64,000 bases of DNA, taken from the NCBI RefSeq assembly GCF_964340395.1, contig NC_135554.1, forward strand, positions 21,599,592 to 21,663,591, read 5' to 3'. This stretch comes from Glandiceps talaboti (Eukaryota > Hemichordata > Enteropneusta > Spengelidae). Numbering within the stretch: position 1 is the stretch's first letter; each line of letters opens with the position of its first letter. The position numbers and the translations under genes are program-made. Below are positions 39,801 through 47,700 of the stretch, piece after piece. The notes under the pieces were generated by a model, which ran no database searches, was not told the DNA's origin, and saw nothing but the letters and a program-made list of their open reading frames with translations.

Positions 39801-40890
39801 CTCACAAGAAATGCCAGTTTTTATCATTTTAACCCAAGACAATTTCTGAGTCTTAGACAACAAAATTTGGCTATCATTAGAGGACACACTGTTCATTCTC
39901 AAGTGCTACAATTACATGCTTAAAAGAAACCTTTGAATCACCAAACTTTATTCCATGTTAAACACAACCTTTGCATACAACTGAGTCACTGAGTGTACTT
40001 GCATGATTTTCTTATATCACCTAGAACTGGGAATCATAGATTGTCTGTCTCAATTAAATTTTTTTATAAAAATAAATGTTGGTACAGTATTGAACATGAT
40101 ACAACATAGTCATTGGTTCAAGTCATAATCTATGGATGGAACTACTGGATAATAATCTGTCATTATCATAATACAGACATCAGCATTGAATTAATATTAA
40201 AATCGTGTCACTCACCTGCTTTTTGAGAATGCTTCAAAATCATCTTGAAGTTGATATTTTTGAAGAACTTCTCCGATGAGAAAACCAGTGGAAAAATCCC
40301 TGGCAAAACTATCCTGATCTGAAAAATTAATGTCATAGACAGAATCAATAGTAACGAATGTAACGTATGGTTCCCATGAAAATCAATTTTGCAACATACC
40401 AACATAAACGACTTTAGTGTTTGATTTATTTTGCAACCTTCTACTTCATGTTGTACTCTATTCAATTCAACTGACACAAGTGCAATTATATTTCTTTCAA
40501 CAAAATGGAGGTATCTGTGCCGAATAATTCTCGATCCACTTCGTACCGCTCTATCAATACGTGATCATATCAATTATCATGTCGTTCGAGCTAAATCGCT
40601 GAACTCAAGATTTCAGGAGAAGTGGCCGATCTGAGTAGACGGGGATAACATGAGTCTTTTAAGCATGGATTGCTCAGTGTTGATATGGTCATGTATAATT
40701 GTGGTGACAATAAAGATAAATCGTTTAAAAAACGGCACGAAAATGCATGGTGTCTCTACATTTGGAGATTGCAGGGATGGTGTTCCACTGTTATTGATCG
40801 TTAATGCAACATAATGGCACTTAGAGACTTACCAACTATCTTCGAAAGCTGGACCTCATCATTGAGCCACCGACACAAAATGTCCGTCAT
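3965..40890 (-). CDS. SPEF2: SPEF2, sperm flagellar protein 2 (complete, 43 coding exons, 2093 aa)
   Basis: SPEF2 is a scaffold of the central-pair apparatus in motile cilia and sperm tails. Exons, 5' to 3': 40833-40890, 40216-40318, 39142-39394, 38440-38657, 37834-37998, 37506-37590, 37062-37193, 36284-36472, 35452-35639, 35110-35185, 34449-34541, 33347-33463, 32429-32531, 31656-31753, 30977-31064, 29147-29272, 27377-27546, 26497-26600, 24452-24705, 23150-23285, 22742-22883, 22099-22254, 21879-21930, 21389-21559, 19660-19695, 18516-18682, 18082-18348, 17289-17426, 16630-16907, 16126-16315, 15481-15528, 11521-11785, 11153-11233, 9899-10037, 9635-9734, 9063-9248, 8545-8745, 7716-7898, 6797-6952, 6085-6231, 5231-5362, 4491-4697, 3965-4048. 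All junctions are GT-AG and phase-consistent; the coding total is 6282 bases. The start MTDILCRWLNDE matches the family N-terminus. Human SPEF2 is about 1822 residues, so this form is longer, mainly in linkers. A possible extra cassette exon lies in intron 28. Confidence 0.95.
6457..6716. repeat. 58-bp tandem repeat, about 4 copies (SPEF2 intron 39)
   Basis: The unit contains ATCATTTGAATTATGATTC and CACTTCATGAAATCATGA. The last three copies differ by only one or two bases; the first is diverged. The unit is itself rich in short palindromes such as TCATGA. Confidence 0.93.
7103..7162. repeat. (CAA)n microsatellite
   Basis: About 20 uninterrupted CAA trinucleotides in SPEF2 intron 38. Confidence 0.97.
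8012..8262. mobile_element. TTAA foldback MITE, truncated copy
   Basis: It starts TTAA then AGGGGAATGCCACTCCAGG, matching the left end of the element at 12257-12605. It shares the internal blocks CTATGGGATCTGGAGAG and GAGATGTTTTACACTGA, but the right inverted end is missing. It lies in SPEF2 intron 37. Confidence 0.75.
10054..10281. repeat. About 77-bp tandem repeat, 3 copies, next to SPEF2 exon 34
   Basis: Each copy contains ATATCAGTTTGA, AGCAGTTTTATCAGT and TGAAATTTACCAACCAAGAC. The array begins 17 bases upstream (gene sense) of the exon 34 acceptor at 10037, so it fills the branch-point region of that intron. Confidence 0.93.
12257..12605. mobile_element. Foldback MITE with TTAA target duplication (piggyBac-like ends)
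   Basis: The ends are inverted repeats: AGGGGAACACCACT on the left and AGTGGTGTTCTCCT on the right, each bordered by TTAA (12253-12256 and 12606-12609). The interior is imperfectly palindromic around TGAATATTCATGG. A TTAA duplication is the mark of piggyBac-superfamily insertion. There is no coding capacity. It lies in SPEF2 intron 31. Confidence 0.82.
13700..14265. repeat. Degenerate repeat with six perfect octamer motifs (SPEF2 intron 31)
   Basis: A loose repeat of TATGCAAATGATCAC...GCTATGCA units. The exact POU octamer ATGCAAAT occurs at 13713, 13922, 14015, 14124, 14178 and 14253, with near matches at about 13957 and 14232. Confidence 0.85.
15481..18348 (-). CDS. SPEF2: SPEF2 exons 27-31: conserved middle region (residues 1161-1467)
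   Basis: Exon 27 has LAPHWETVESTYVNSSK, then DFADFLKRPDIKQEFV and QWQKDYNDIPDDM, a hallmark SPEF2 block. Exon 28 has LKERLWDICDSRK. Exon 29 starts AEIDRYQDTLRLLRDYY and ends in a K/D-rich linker. Exon 30 starts RIPLVPRRP. Exon 31 is only 48 bases (LFEAHQFAAYKVSEM). All boundaries are phase 0 except exon 29 to 30 (phase 2). The exon 30 donor abuts a long TG/CTGTGT tract. Confidence 0.93.
15657..16106. repeat. Compound TG / CTGT / ATGT / CTGTGT microsatellite
   Basis: A pure (GT)n run at 15657-15736, then (CTGT)n, (ATGT)n and, at about 16068-16105, (CTGTGT)n. On the SPEF2 strand this is CA-rich and begins about 20 bases past the exon 30 donor at 16126. Overlapping open frames of VCVCVC or THTHTH type here are artefacts. 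Confidence 0.97.
17057..17149 (-). CDS. Possible extra SPEF2 cassette exon (unconfirmed)
   Basis: Between exons 28 and 29 there is an open stretch after a TTTCAAG acceptor, reading VVDGTLEKKLDIEGIDVRSK and on to KIFDVMEFLL, with a phase-0 GTATTA donor. It is 93 bases, so it could be inserted or skipped without a frame change. The predicted peptide is an amphipathic helix with plausible codon use. The exon 28 to 29 join (LMQ to AEIDRYQD) is the known family order without it. Confidence 0.3.
17496..17592. mobile_element. TAGACTGTAAG-type palindromic element, full copy
   Basis: It begins TAGTCTGTAAGGTATACC and ends GACATACAGTCTA; the inner arms are GGGGCGCCCTCACACATTGG and the facing GAGTGTGG block. 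It lies in SPEF2 intron 27. Confidence 0.7.
18394..18504. mobile_element. hAT-like MITE fragment next to the SPEF2 exon 26 donor
   Basis: From CAGTGTTCCCGTATCTC to ATTAGAGGACACACATG it matches the right 110 bases of the element at 39706-39891; the left part is deleted just after the terminal CAGTG. Its end lies about 10 bases from the exon 26 donor region at 18516. Confidence 0.75.
18516..22254 (-). CDS. SPEF2: SPEF2 exons 22-26: Ala/Glu helix and Lys-Ser-Pro repeat linker (residues 967-1160)
   Basis: Exon 22 is an A/E/K-rich helix. Exons 23-26 encode a basic low-complexity linker: exon 24 has four near-identical GGSPKR units, then GSPKG and ASPKRAGSPKRS; exon 25 is a 36-base microexon (DKGKDKRKGAKS); exon 26 has RSPKRGKSQSPKRGKSGRKS, a PEPEPEPEP run, and ends SEDWEYVDEAIDP, which resumes the conserved protein. 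Exons 24 and 26 start with the same 17 bases in the same phase, suggesting exon duplication. SP-K motifs are proline-directed kinase sites; actual phosphorylation is inference. Confidence 0.9.
18955..19242. mobile_element. Possible element with AGTGTGCCCTCTT ends
   Basis: The left end AGTGTGCCCTCTTTTT faces the right end TAAGAGGGCACA. The ends recall the CAGTGTGCCCTCTAA family, but the interior is unrelated by eye and no clear target duplication was seen. Confidence 0.4.
19759..19816. repeat. (CA)n/(CAAA)n microsatellite
   Basis: A short CA run followed by repeated AAAC/ACAA units, upstream (gene sense) of SPEF2 exon 25. Confidence 0.95.
20285..20336. repeat. (GTT)n microsatellite
   Basis: About 17 GTT units with one GTTATT interruption, in SPEF2 intron 24. 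Confidence 0.97.
21684..21846. repeat. (ACAG)n plus (CA)n compound microsatellite
   Basis: Seven ACAG units, ATAC units and long CA runs. In gene sense the TG-rich tract starts about 33 bases past the SPEF2 exon 23 donor (21879). Confidence 0.97.
22742..32531 (-). CDS. SPEF2: SPEF2 exons 13-21: adenylate-kinase-like domain (residues 560-966)
   Basis: Exon 13 holds a P-loop GKLFSGKT at residues 578-585 after FPIKACFL. Exon 19 holds GWIMDGFPST (about 796-805), equivalent to the DGFPR-T NMP-binding signature of adenylate kinases but with S where kinases have the catalytic-site arginine, as expected of a degenerate kinase fold. Exons 15-17 are an acidic then lysine-rich insertion (residues about 627-754) between the P-loop half and the NMP half. 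Exon 21 (ITGFLDSWKKLEKWF) matches the helical end of the fold. Whether it still binds nucleotide cannot be told from sequence; catalysis looks unlikely. Confidence 0.92.
24988..25156. mobile_element. Element with CAGTGTGCCCTC ends (hAT-like MITE family)
   Basis: The left end CAGTGTGCCCTCTGTG faces the right end CTCTGAGGACACCCTG. The length is close to the 186-base element at 39706, but the interior differs. It lies in SPEF2 intron 18. Confidence 0.55.
25473..25548. repeat. About 19-bp tandem repeat, 4 copies
   Basis: Four copies of a GGGAAGTGCCACTGTGTGA unit with single-base variants, in SPEF2 intron 18. Confidence 0.95.
27547..29146 (-). other. SPEF2: SPEF2 intron 16 (about 1.6 kb), no coding signal
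   Basis: AT-rich. The exons on either side join in phase 1. The only notable item is a (TTAGC)5 run at 29051-29075. Confidence 0.65.
29757..29852. mobile_element. TAGACTGTAAG-type palindromic element, full copy
   Basis: Left ACACTGTAAGATTGTG, core GTTCGCCCTCACTGGCGAG and GATGTGTGAGGGCGCC, right CATACCTTACAGACTAG. It lies in SPEF2 intron 15. Confidence 0.75.
33347..40890 (-). CDS. SPEF2: SPEF2 exons 1-12: CH-like domain and coiled coil (residues 1-559)
   Basis: Residues 1 to about 105 form the CH-like (CLAMP-type) module typical of SPEF1 and SPEF2 proteins: FLIGEVLQKYQLQDDF, then RLNNFTRLEPTLHLLGV, then GVATRILYQLFISLNNKKKS. From about residue 140 to 465 the chain is charged and heptad-rich, predicted long coiled coil: HMTPRQTDLDLDHL, RREEMLVNRLMRQSQQERR in exon 8, and RIFREKQYEERRMKDF. 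Exon 8 is the most conserved block. Exons 10-12 carry a shorter segment with LMREWTLLF and NNAILGHIIKRL, leading into the nucleotide-binding fold. Introns here range from about 240 to 1500 bases. Confidence 0.94.
33522..33804 (-). mobile_element. tRNA-derived SINE with ATT-repeat tail, young copy
   Basis: Read on the minus strand it starts GTCGGTGGCCGAGCGGTTAG, which contains a pol III A-box-like TGGCCGAGCGG, followed about 35 bases later by a perfect B box in GGGTTCGAACCC. A tRNA-unrelated body follows (CGCGGACATGGCGGTTTCC, then AACACTAGGGCACGAGGG) and the element ends in AATAAAG plus (ATT)n. The head resembles a tRNA with a long variable arm, but the sequence is a retroposon, not a functional tRNA gene. 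It lies in SPEF2 intron 11. Confidence 0.85.
34070..34195. mobile_element. Possible retroposon 3' end with (ATCA)n tail
   Basis: A CAATCAATCAATCAAT run is followed by AATTTGCATAGCACC and TTCTATGGCGCTGAAC, like the inverted 3' end of a SINE or LINE that carries an AGCGC-type tail. Only one copy was found, so the class is uncertain. Confidence 0.35.
35780..36272. repeat. About 31-bp minisatellite in SPEF2 intron 8
   Basis: Roughly 14-16 irregular copies of a unit containing TGAAATGTACACATGATTGC and ATGGGTATGTC. On the gene strand the array starts about 12 bases past the exon 8 donor and is open in the exon 8 frame for over 130 codons. Confidence 0.93.
38088..38198. mobile_element. TAGACTGTAAG-type palindromic element, copy with internal changes
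   Basis: Left TTAGACTGTAAGATATATTG, core GCCCTCACTGACCAG, right AATACCTTACAGACTA. It lies in SPEF2 intron 4. Confidence 0.72.
38848..38911. mobile_element. TAGACTGTAAG-type palindromic element, right part
   Basis: ACATCGGCCAACCC, then GGTGAGGGCGAAACGTCACG and CGTATCTTACAGTCTA, the same right end as the other copies. It lies in SPEF2 intron 3. Confidence 0.65.
39706..39891. mobile_element. hAT-like MITE with perfect 8-base target duplication
   Basis: The ends are CAGTGTGCCCTCTAA (left) and TTAGAGGACACACTG (right), an inverted repeat with one mismatch. The flanks are exact TTCATTCT direct repeats at 39698-39705 and 39892-39899. An 8-base duplication and CAGNG ends fit the hAT superfamily. There is no coding capacity. 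It lies in SPEF2 intron 2. Confidence 0.88.
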
Positions 40891-41365
40891 TTTGTTAAAT
40901 TATATCTCTTACCCAGTGGATGAAACTATTGTTAACATTGTATCATTCTCAAAACCGTTGGATTTTGCACAAATTTCCGCAAGTGGAATCGTATCGTTCC
41001 ACATAAACAAAAATCCAATATGGCTGCATCAGCATGGCAACAAGCTCATGTGTTAAAACTTTCCTGATTGGCTGCTTTTACTGTGACTTTTCTAAGACCA
41101 TTTCTGGTTGGTTGATGATTGAAACAATTATTTCGGCGAAAATCGACTTCATTATCGCAGTATACTTAAGCAGCATTTACCAGAGTAATATAATGAACAT
41201 ATTGAAATTACAAATGATAAAAGTATTCCGCCGCTATTCTCAAAAATTCAAAATATCGCAAACAGTGACATTCGGTCAAAGGTCAAAGGTAATGTCGTTC
41301 CACATGTTTCACAATCACATCCTCACACAGTGACAGACTGAACAAACCCAACAAAAAATTCCACA
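40891..41365. promoter_or_regulatory. Divergent promoter region shared by SPEF2 and EIF2D
   Basis: Only 475 bases separate the two start codons, and both 5' UTRs must fit inside. There is no obvious TATA box. CCAAT-type motifs occur in both directions: CCAAT at 41015-41019 and ATTGG at 41067-41071. GGCAAC at 41036-41041 matches one half of an RFX X-box, the usual element of ciliary genes, but the other half is not convincing. An AAAGGTCAAAGGT stretch near 41276-41290 resembles a direct repeat of nuclear-receptor half sites. The divergent layout is seen; the regulatory roles are inference. Confidence 0.7.
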
Positions 41366-44300
41366 ATGTTCCACAAACCATTCCGTGTTAAATCAAACAC
41401 AGCCATAAAAGGATCCGATAGGTTTGTACAATTATTTTTATCTTTGTATTTTGTTATTTATCCTCGTCTCAGTGAAATTTATGGTAACAAAGTGATAAAG
41501 TGATAGAAAATGTACTCTCAGTCTCACTCAGTCAGTCACTGTTCAAGTCTCCAGTCTCACTTTTAGTGTTTATACTACTAGTGGCGCACAGATGTAAGAG
41601 TGTGTACCCTTGGTGTTTTCCCCATGTAACTTACATTTTGTAATGATTGCTTCGAAGGATTTGTCTGTTTTATTGCCCTGGCACCACTAGACTTCTGTCC
41701 CATCATAAATAAATGAAGAGAAATCATTTGATCTTACCAGGTCACCCAAGAGTTTGACCTCTGTGGTACATGGTATATTGATCATTAATGATTAAAGGGG
41801 TACAGTCTGTAACTTTATGAGTTTTGGTGGTTCCTGTACTTTTGTTTCATTATATTATTCCATTATGTTACAATTATTTTTCAGCAAGTGGTAGTGCAGT
41901 GCTGCTGGACAATTCAGATATGACCAAATATGGCATAATATGACATAATTAGTTGGTTACTAAAGATTCAAAGAACACCAGATTCTTAGTTGCCAAGCAT
42001 CTGTGTATATATTCATTACAGAACTGGTCAATACCTTATAAGTTATAATGAATTTATAAGGTTTTTGCTTGTTCCCATCACGAGTTGCAGAAATTTTTTG
42101 AGTGACTGTGGCCCCTTTGTTGTCAACATACAAATACACAATATACATTCAAATGTATGTAGAATCATACTTTCTTTTGGATGTAAACGGTCCCCCAGCT
42201 GTATTCATGCAATTTCTGTGTTGTTTTTTGTAGGCTTTACGTTATGCATAAGATTTTATTGTGTATTCAATGTTTTTGCTAAGGTTGGGGGATCCTGGTA
42301 CCAGAATGGGAGAATATAGTAAAACTGGAATAATTTCTAATACATTTTACCATAATTTTGGTGGGGAACCCCAGTAAAACGACAGGGGAACTCGGGTAGA
42401 TTTTACATACTTACCACTCTTAACAAAAACATTGATATTTGAGGATGAAAGAAAGGAAACCACCAAAGACCGAAACATCACAGATTCTTAACCCTTATAT
42501 TTTAACCTCATTGTACAAGCAGTAATTCTTCCTGTGTGTGACGAACTTCATTAAATCTCTATTGTAGGCGTAAAGTGAGGGCTGATATTGGCAATCAGTT
42601 TCCTGGTTTGTCTGACGATGACCTCCGACGTATCATCCCAAACAAGGAAGAGATGACAATCATGAAGCTGTATACCCATGCCGGAGACAATGTCATTGTT
42701 TATTGTCTCCACAAAAATCCTGTATTCTTTGAAGTGGAGAAAAAACTGTATCCAACAGGTTTGTCTTTACATTAACCCTGCTTCTGTAGCAGTGATTCTA
42801 TGACCATAGGTTCTGACTTGTCTATCCTGCACAAAACATGACAGCAGTCAGAATTTAGTTGTGGAAGCATTGCCATACAAGCCAGGCTAGTCTATACATG
42901 TTGGAAATGTTGTTCAGTTCTTATATAATAATGTACACACTGATACATATGTATATGTACATGTATATGGATTGTTAGCACACTAAATATCAACAACTTC
43001 CTCATGGTATATTCCACAGTCTTGTCTTAACTCAATTTGTTGATATGTGTTGCCACATTCACAGTTATTGAAAATCTTTGCCTTGTATACAAAAAACGAT
43101 TTCCTGGTTCCAAGATGCATTGCGTGAGACGATGTCGTATATGTTGTTACATTTCATCTTGTTTTATCTTCATTACATTTGAAGTAACATTTTCATTGTG
43201 AAATGATTGACCTCATTAATTGTGGGTGATTTGATAGCACAAAGACTAAATGTCATCAACGACAGAGATGGATTTTACTGATAAACCCAGGGTATAGTCA
43301 GGTGACAACCATCCCCCTGAGTAGCAGTGCAAACCCTGTCTGCGCATACAGAATACATGGTGTTATATGGGGAAATGCAGGAACCAGCAACAGGTCTATT
43401 ATTTGCAATGACAGACAAAATAGCAGCGCAAGTATCCCTTAAAGGCCCACGATTCCGTCCCAGGTTCTCACATTAGTGTTGTCTTATCAGTGGAACTCTT
43501 GGAATTAAAAGTAATAATTCTTTCATTATGGACCAACTTTTTCTATACCTCTACCCGACAACTATTTTGCTCACCAAAATTTCAAACCTGACTGTCACTG
43601 GCCCTTGAAATATAATACTAATGAAATGTAACTAAACACTCACAAAAAGACATACCAGTGAATAAGCCAAACATTTACTGTTTTATGAACACTTTGTTTC
43701 TCGTTTCTCGGTGTTCAAAAGATCCAGAATTAAAGGTACTTTCTGTAGGACTCGTTCTACATCAGACTATCTCCACGTTTAGAAGTTTTATATAGAATGG
43801 TTTACCTTCACAGTGTACACAGTGTGGACGTACCAAAACCTGGTTCCTCTTTTTACAACATGGCCGCCAGTCTTCAATAATTTAGCAGGGGGAGCTGGTA
43901 AGTTGTGATGTATCTCATATTTATTTATTTCTATATTCCTTTGAATGTCACATGACTCTGTGTATGTCACCTAATTTCCCAGACTACTAGAAATGTTTTG
44001 TTTCTGACACCAGATATTGAGAGTTAATAGCTGTCCAGCTGGTCAACAGTTTGTTGATACATGAAATGTGCATTGTTAGTTTTAGTTCTGGACAAGACTG
44101 ACACTGACAAATGCACATCTAACTGGAATGTGACGTGTAAAGTTTGTCATTACGTATGAATATAAGAACACTGAAATTGTATGTTCCATATATTATTGTC
44201 ACAATGAGTGTCTGTGTACTCTGGGTTCATAGTTATGAATAAAAAAATTTTGGAAGACAAATCCGAAATTCTTGTCAGCATTAGCATGTGTATATTACAC

Positions 44301-44719
44301 CAATGGTGATACCTACATGTCAGCAAAAAAATGAGATTCACTTTCCAAAACATTTTTGACTCTGAGGAGAACTTTTGAGTTTTTGTTAATGTCGTAGGAA
44401 TTTAGTATCTCTGCCAATATCACACAATGTTACCGATACAATTTTATGAATAAAAAAATACGTCCTTAGCTATTTACTTTACTCAAAACAATCTCTTAAT
44501 TCATGCATTCCTTTTTTCAGATTTAATGTTACCTGGTGTTGTTCCACCTGCTGAGGGTATTCCACAGGTAAAGAAAGGCAATGTATGTGCCATTAATTTG
44601 GCTGGTAACCAAGCTGCTGTTGCTATAGGAGCAGCTATTATGTCAACAAGTGATATGTTTGAAGCTGGGATGAGAGGAAAAGGTATCCGAGTTGTTCACA
44701 CTTACCAAGATCAACTATG
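41366..44719 (+). CDS. EIF2D: EIF2D exons 1-4: pre-PUA and PUA domains (residues 1-173)
   Basis: Exon 2 holds IIPNKEEMTIMKLYTHAGDN and FFEVEKKLYPT, the MCT-1-like pre-PUA fold. Exon 3 has LVPLFTTWPPVF. Exon 4 is the PUA core: LMLPGVVPPAEGIPQVKKGN, then CAINLAGNQAAVAIGAA, MSTSDMFEAGMRGKGIRV and HTYQDQLW. These modules contact the 40S subunit and tRNA in the known structures. Confidence 0.95.
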
Positions 44720-47700
44720 GTAAGTTTTAGGATAACATTAGAGGCTACTAAATTGTCATCTTTCAGGGGAAAAAACTGTCACGTCCTGTCTACAAATGCA
44801 TCTGTTGCTCCCCTATACATATAAATAAAAAATGTCACTGTGCACAAATAGTATGATTACTTGTGTTAACCAAGTTTGATTACAAATTATTTCCTTCACG
44901 TACAATAACAAACTTTTTACATATTTTTTACTTTTTTGCACTTTGTTGAGTTACAAATATGGACTTAGTCTTTGTTGCTTCACATTGGGTTTTTTTTTCC
45001 CAAAAATATAGTAAAGTTGTATCATTAATCAAAAAATCCACAATAAATACCCGCTTCTCATGATCCATATTGCATTAACACGAGATACCTGGCCTTGCAA
45101 CCAGCTTGATTGATTGAAACACTAAATTTCATCAAAAAGGAAAATATTGAACTATACCAGGAAGTAGTAAAGTGGAGAGAACCTCTTTAAAAAACTAGAC
45201 TACACACATTCTTTATAGAAAGAATATCAATTATATTAACTGGTGTTTATGGTCCAAATCAGTGATTTCCTACTTAAATTATGGCTTGTAGGAACCTTGG
45301 AGAGAAAATAGCTCTTCCAATGATCCCCATGGAAACGCAAGAGACAAGGACTACTGAGAAGGAATCAGTGTCTGAAAGTAATGACAGTGCGCCTACAGTT
45401 GAAGACATGTCTGATGAACATAGGACACAAAGTGAAAATCTTGAGGAGATTGGGAGCAATGTCACAGAACTGACTGCTAATATGGCAGCTGTTGACATTG
45501 AAGACACACAGACAGAAACAGCGCAAGATGGTGAGGATAAGGGAGGAGAGGAAAGTGTTGAATGTGTAGGTGCAATAGGGGGAGTAGATGAAGAGACTGA
45601 AGATGATTCAAGAACTCCAACAGGTTAGATTATCAGTTTATAGTTTGTTCTGGTTTCTCCCAACTTGAAGGCTTTTGTGTCAGACAAGTACCCCATGTAG
45701 AAAGAGTTAGTACAAATCACCAACTAGTAGTTATCTGAAGATCTCCAAACACACAAAGTTAAGGTTACAACCAAAACACATTGTTTTCTAGCTCGTGAAT
45801 CGTTTTTCGTAGTAGTTCTAAACTCAGAACACAAATAATTTTTCTAGTATATTTTGGGGAAATCACTCGGCCTTCTTCAGTTGCTATCATATACAGTTCA
45901 GGGATGTAGACTTGTCATATGACCTCAGGAGGGCGCTGTTCCTGAAAACACCAAGGATAAATCATGTGAGGATCATTACATGAAACATGAGTAGAAGAAG
46001 CCATTAAGATCAAACAGCAACACTTGTCACTGAATAATATAATGAGGACATGGAAATACTAGAAGTATACAATTGAAAAACTAAAGCTATCTGCAAAGAT
46101 CAATCCATCATTTCTTTATGATAGTAAGACTCTGACTGGACTGTAAGGTATGTCGTATCGTGCCACCCTCATTGGTCTCTGACTCTTTCATAGATTATCT
46201 ACTCATCACTTCAGATATCTTAACAGTTCAGCATACAGTACTCTTTAATTTCTTTGATGAGAATAATTCCTATGATACTAAATTTATGTCTCTGATTTTT
46301 ATTTGCAGAGCAAATGGATGAATTGTTGTTCTCGTGTTTTTGTCATGCGTTGAAAAGCAACGTCAAGAAGACAGATTTACCTCTGCTAACTAGTAAATTC
46401 TTTAGATCACATATACTGGCTGTATGGTAAGATTATCAGAATTTTCACTCTAGTCATGTTCACACTAGGGTTTTTGTAGCAGTGTTAGGGTAGTGCAGGT
46501 GTTGAATAGTAGATGACAAATTTGTATTTTGCACTGCACTGGTACAACATGTACCTGTTGTCAAATAATTCATGATTCCTAAACATTGATGAAGATCTTA
46601 CTATGTGACAGTGTGTGAATATTTCACATAGGTGTAAATGTCTTGTTTGTGTGAATTCACAGTCATATTTTGCTGCAATAACCACTTGCCTACACATAGA
46701 AAGCATGGAACTTCGCTGCTGATACACTGGCTTGACTTTTGTGAGTTGGATCCAACCACCAGTAAATGTTGGCACATACTTCTGCTACACTGATTCTTAA
46801 CTTCTGTAAGAATGTGACCATAACTTTAGTAAATTTGGCCCTAGAGCAATTGATTTTTGATTTCTACAAATGTGAACCTAACTTTAGTAAACCTGACACT
46901 AGATCAAATCAGTAAACATGGTCAACATCATAGCTGCATTGGTCCAACTTTTGTGAAAGTGAACCAAACATCTGTATACTCTATAGCTAAACTGGTTCAA
47001 CTTTTGTAAGTGTGAACACGGCTTCAGTACACTTAGCCAATACCATAGCTAAGGGGCGTCATCGAAATCAAAAGCATCGTAATTACGCGTCGCTACGAGT
47101 AAAGACTAGTAACTACTAGTAGCTACGATGTACTACGAGAAACGGGAGATAATGAGGTGTTCAGGTTCATGAATAACTGACAATAGATAATAAGTTTACA
47201 TTTCTTTGTTTCCCTTAACGATGTCGTCTTTACGCGTAGATACACGTAATTTTTTTATCGCCAACACACAATAGATAGTGATTCTCACCTTCCATGTTTC
47301 CAATGATGACATCGTCTTCTATCGTAGTTGATCGTAGTTTGTCATAATTTTCGATCGTCAAAGAAAACCACGTACTCAGCCAGTAATGTGCTGATGAAAC
47401 TAGTACTGCACATGTTTTTATGAGTGCAAGTTCATGGGCGATATTCATTAAAAAAACCCAATAAGATATGCACGAAATCAAAGTTTCAATATTCAGTACA
47501 AACTAACAGTACAACTTACAAGCTCACGCTTGGCGGCCATGGTAGGGCCAAGAAATGCTGTTGAATTTCCGGGTTGCGGAAGTGCAGTTTTGACTGTTAT
47601 ATCATCGAATAACGGGATTTGTTTTATATATTCTAAAACAACAACTAATTTTTTATGTTTCTCAGTACAGTAACATTCCTAAATGATGGGGTTGAGTTGA

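Noticed and set aside
47230-47481. 83-codon frame as a transposase
   Set aside because: No catalytic or DNA-binding motif; it is too short and could not be spliced in phase to the start motif at 47540.
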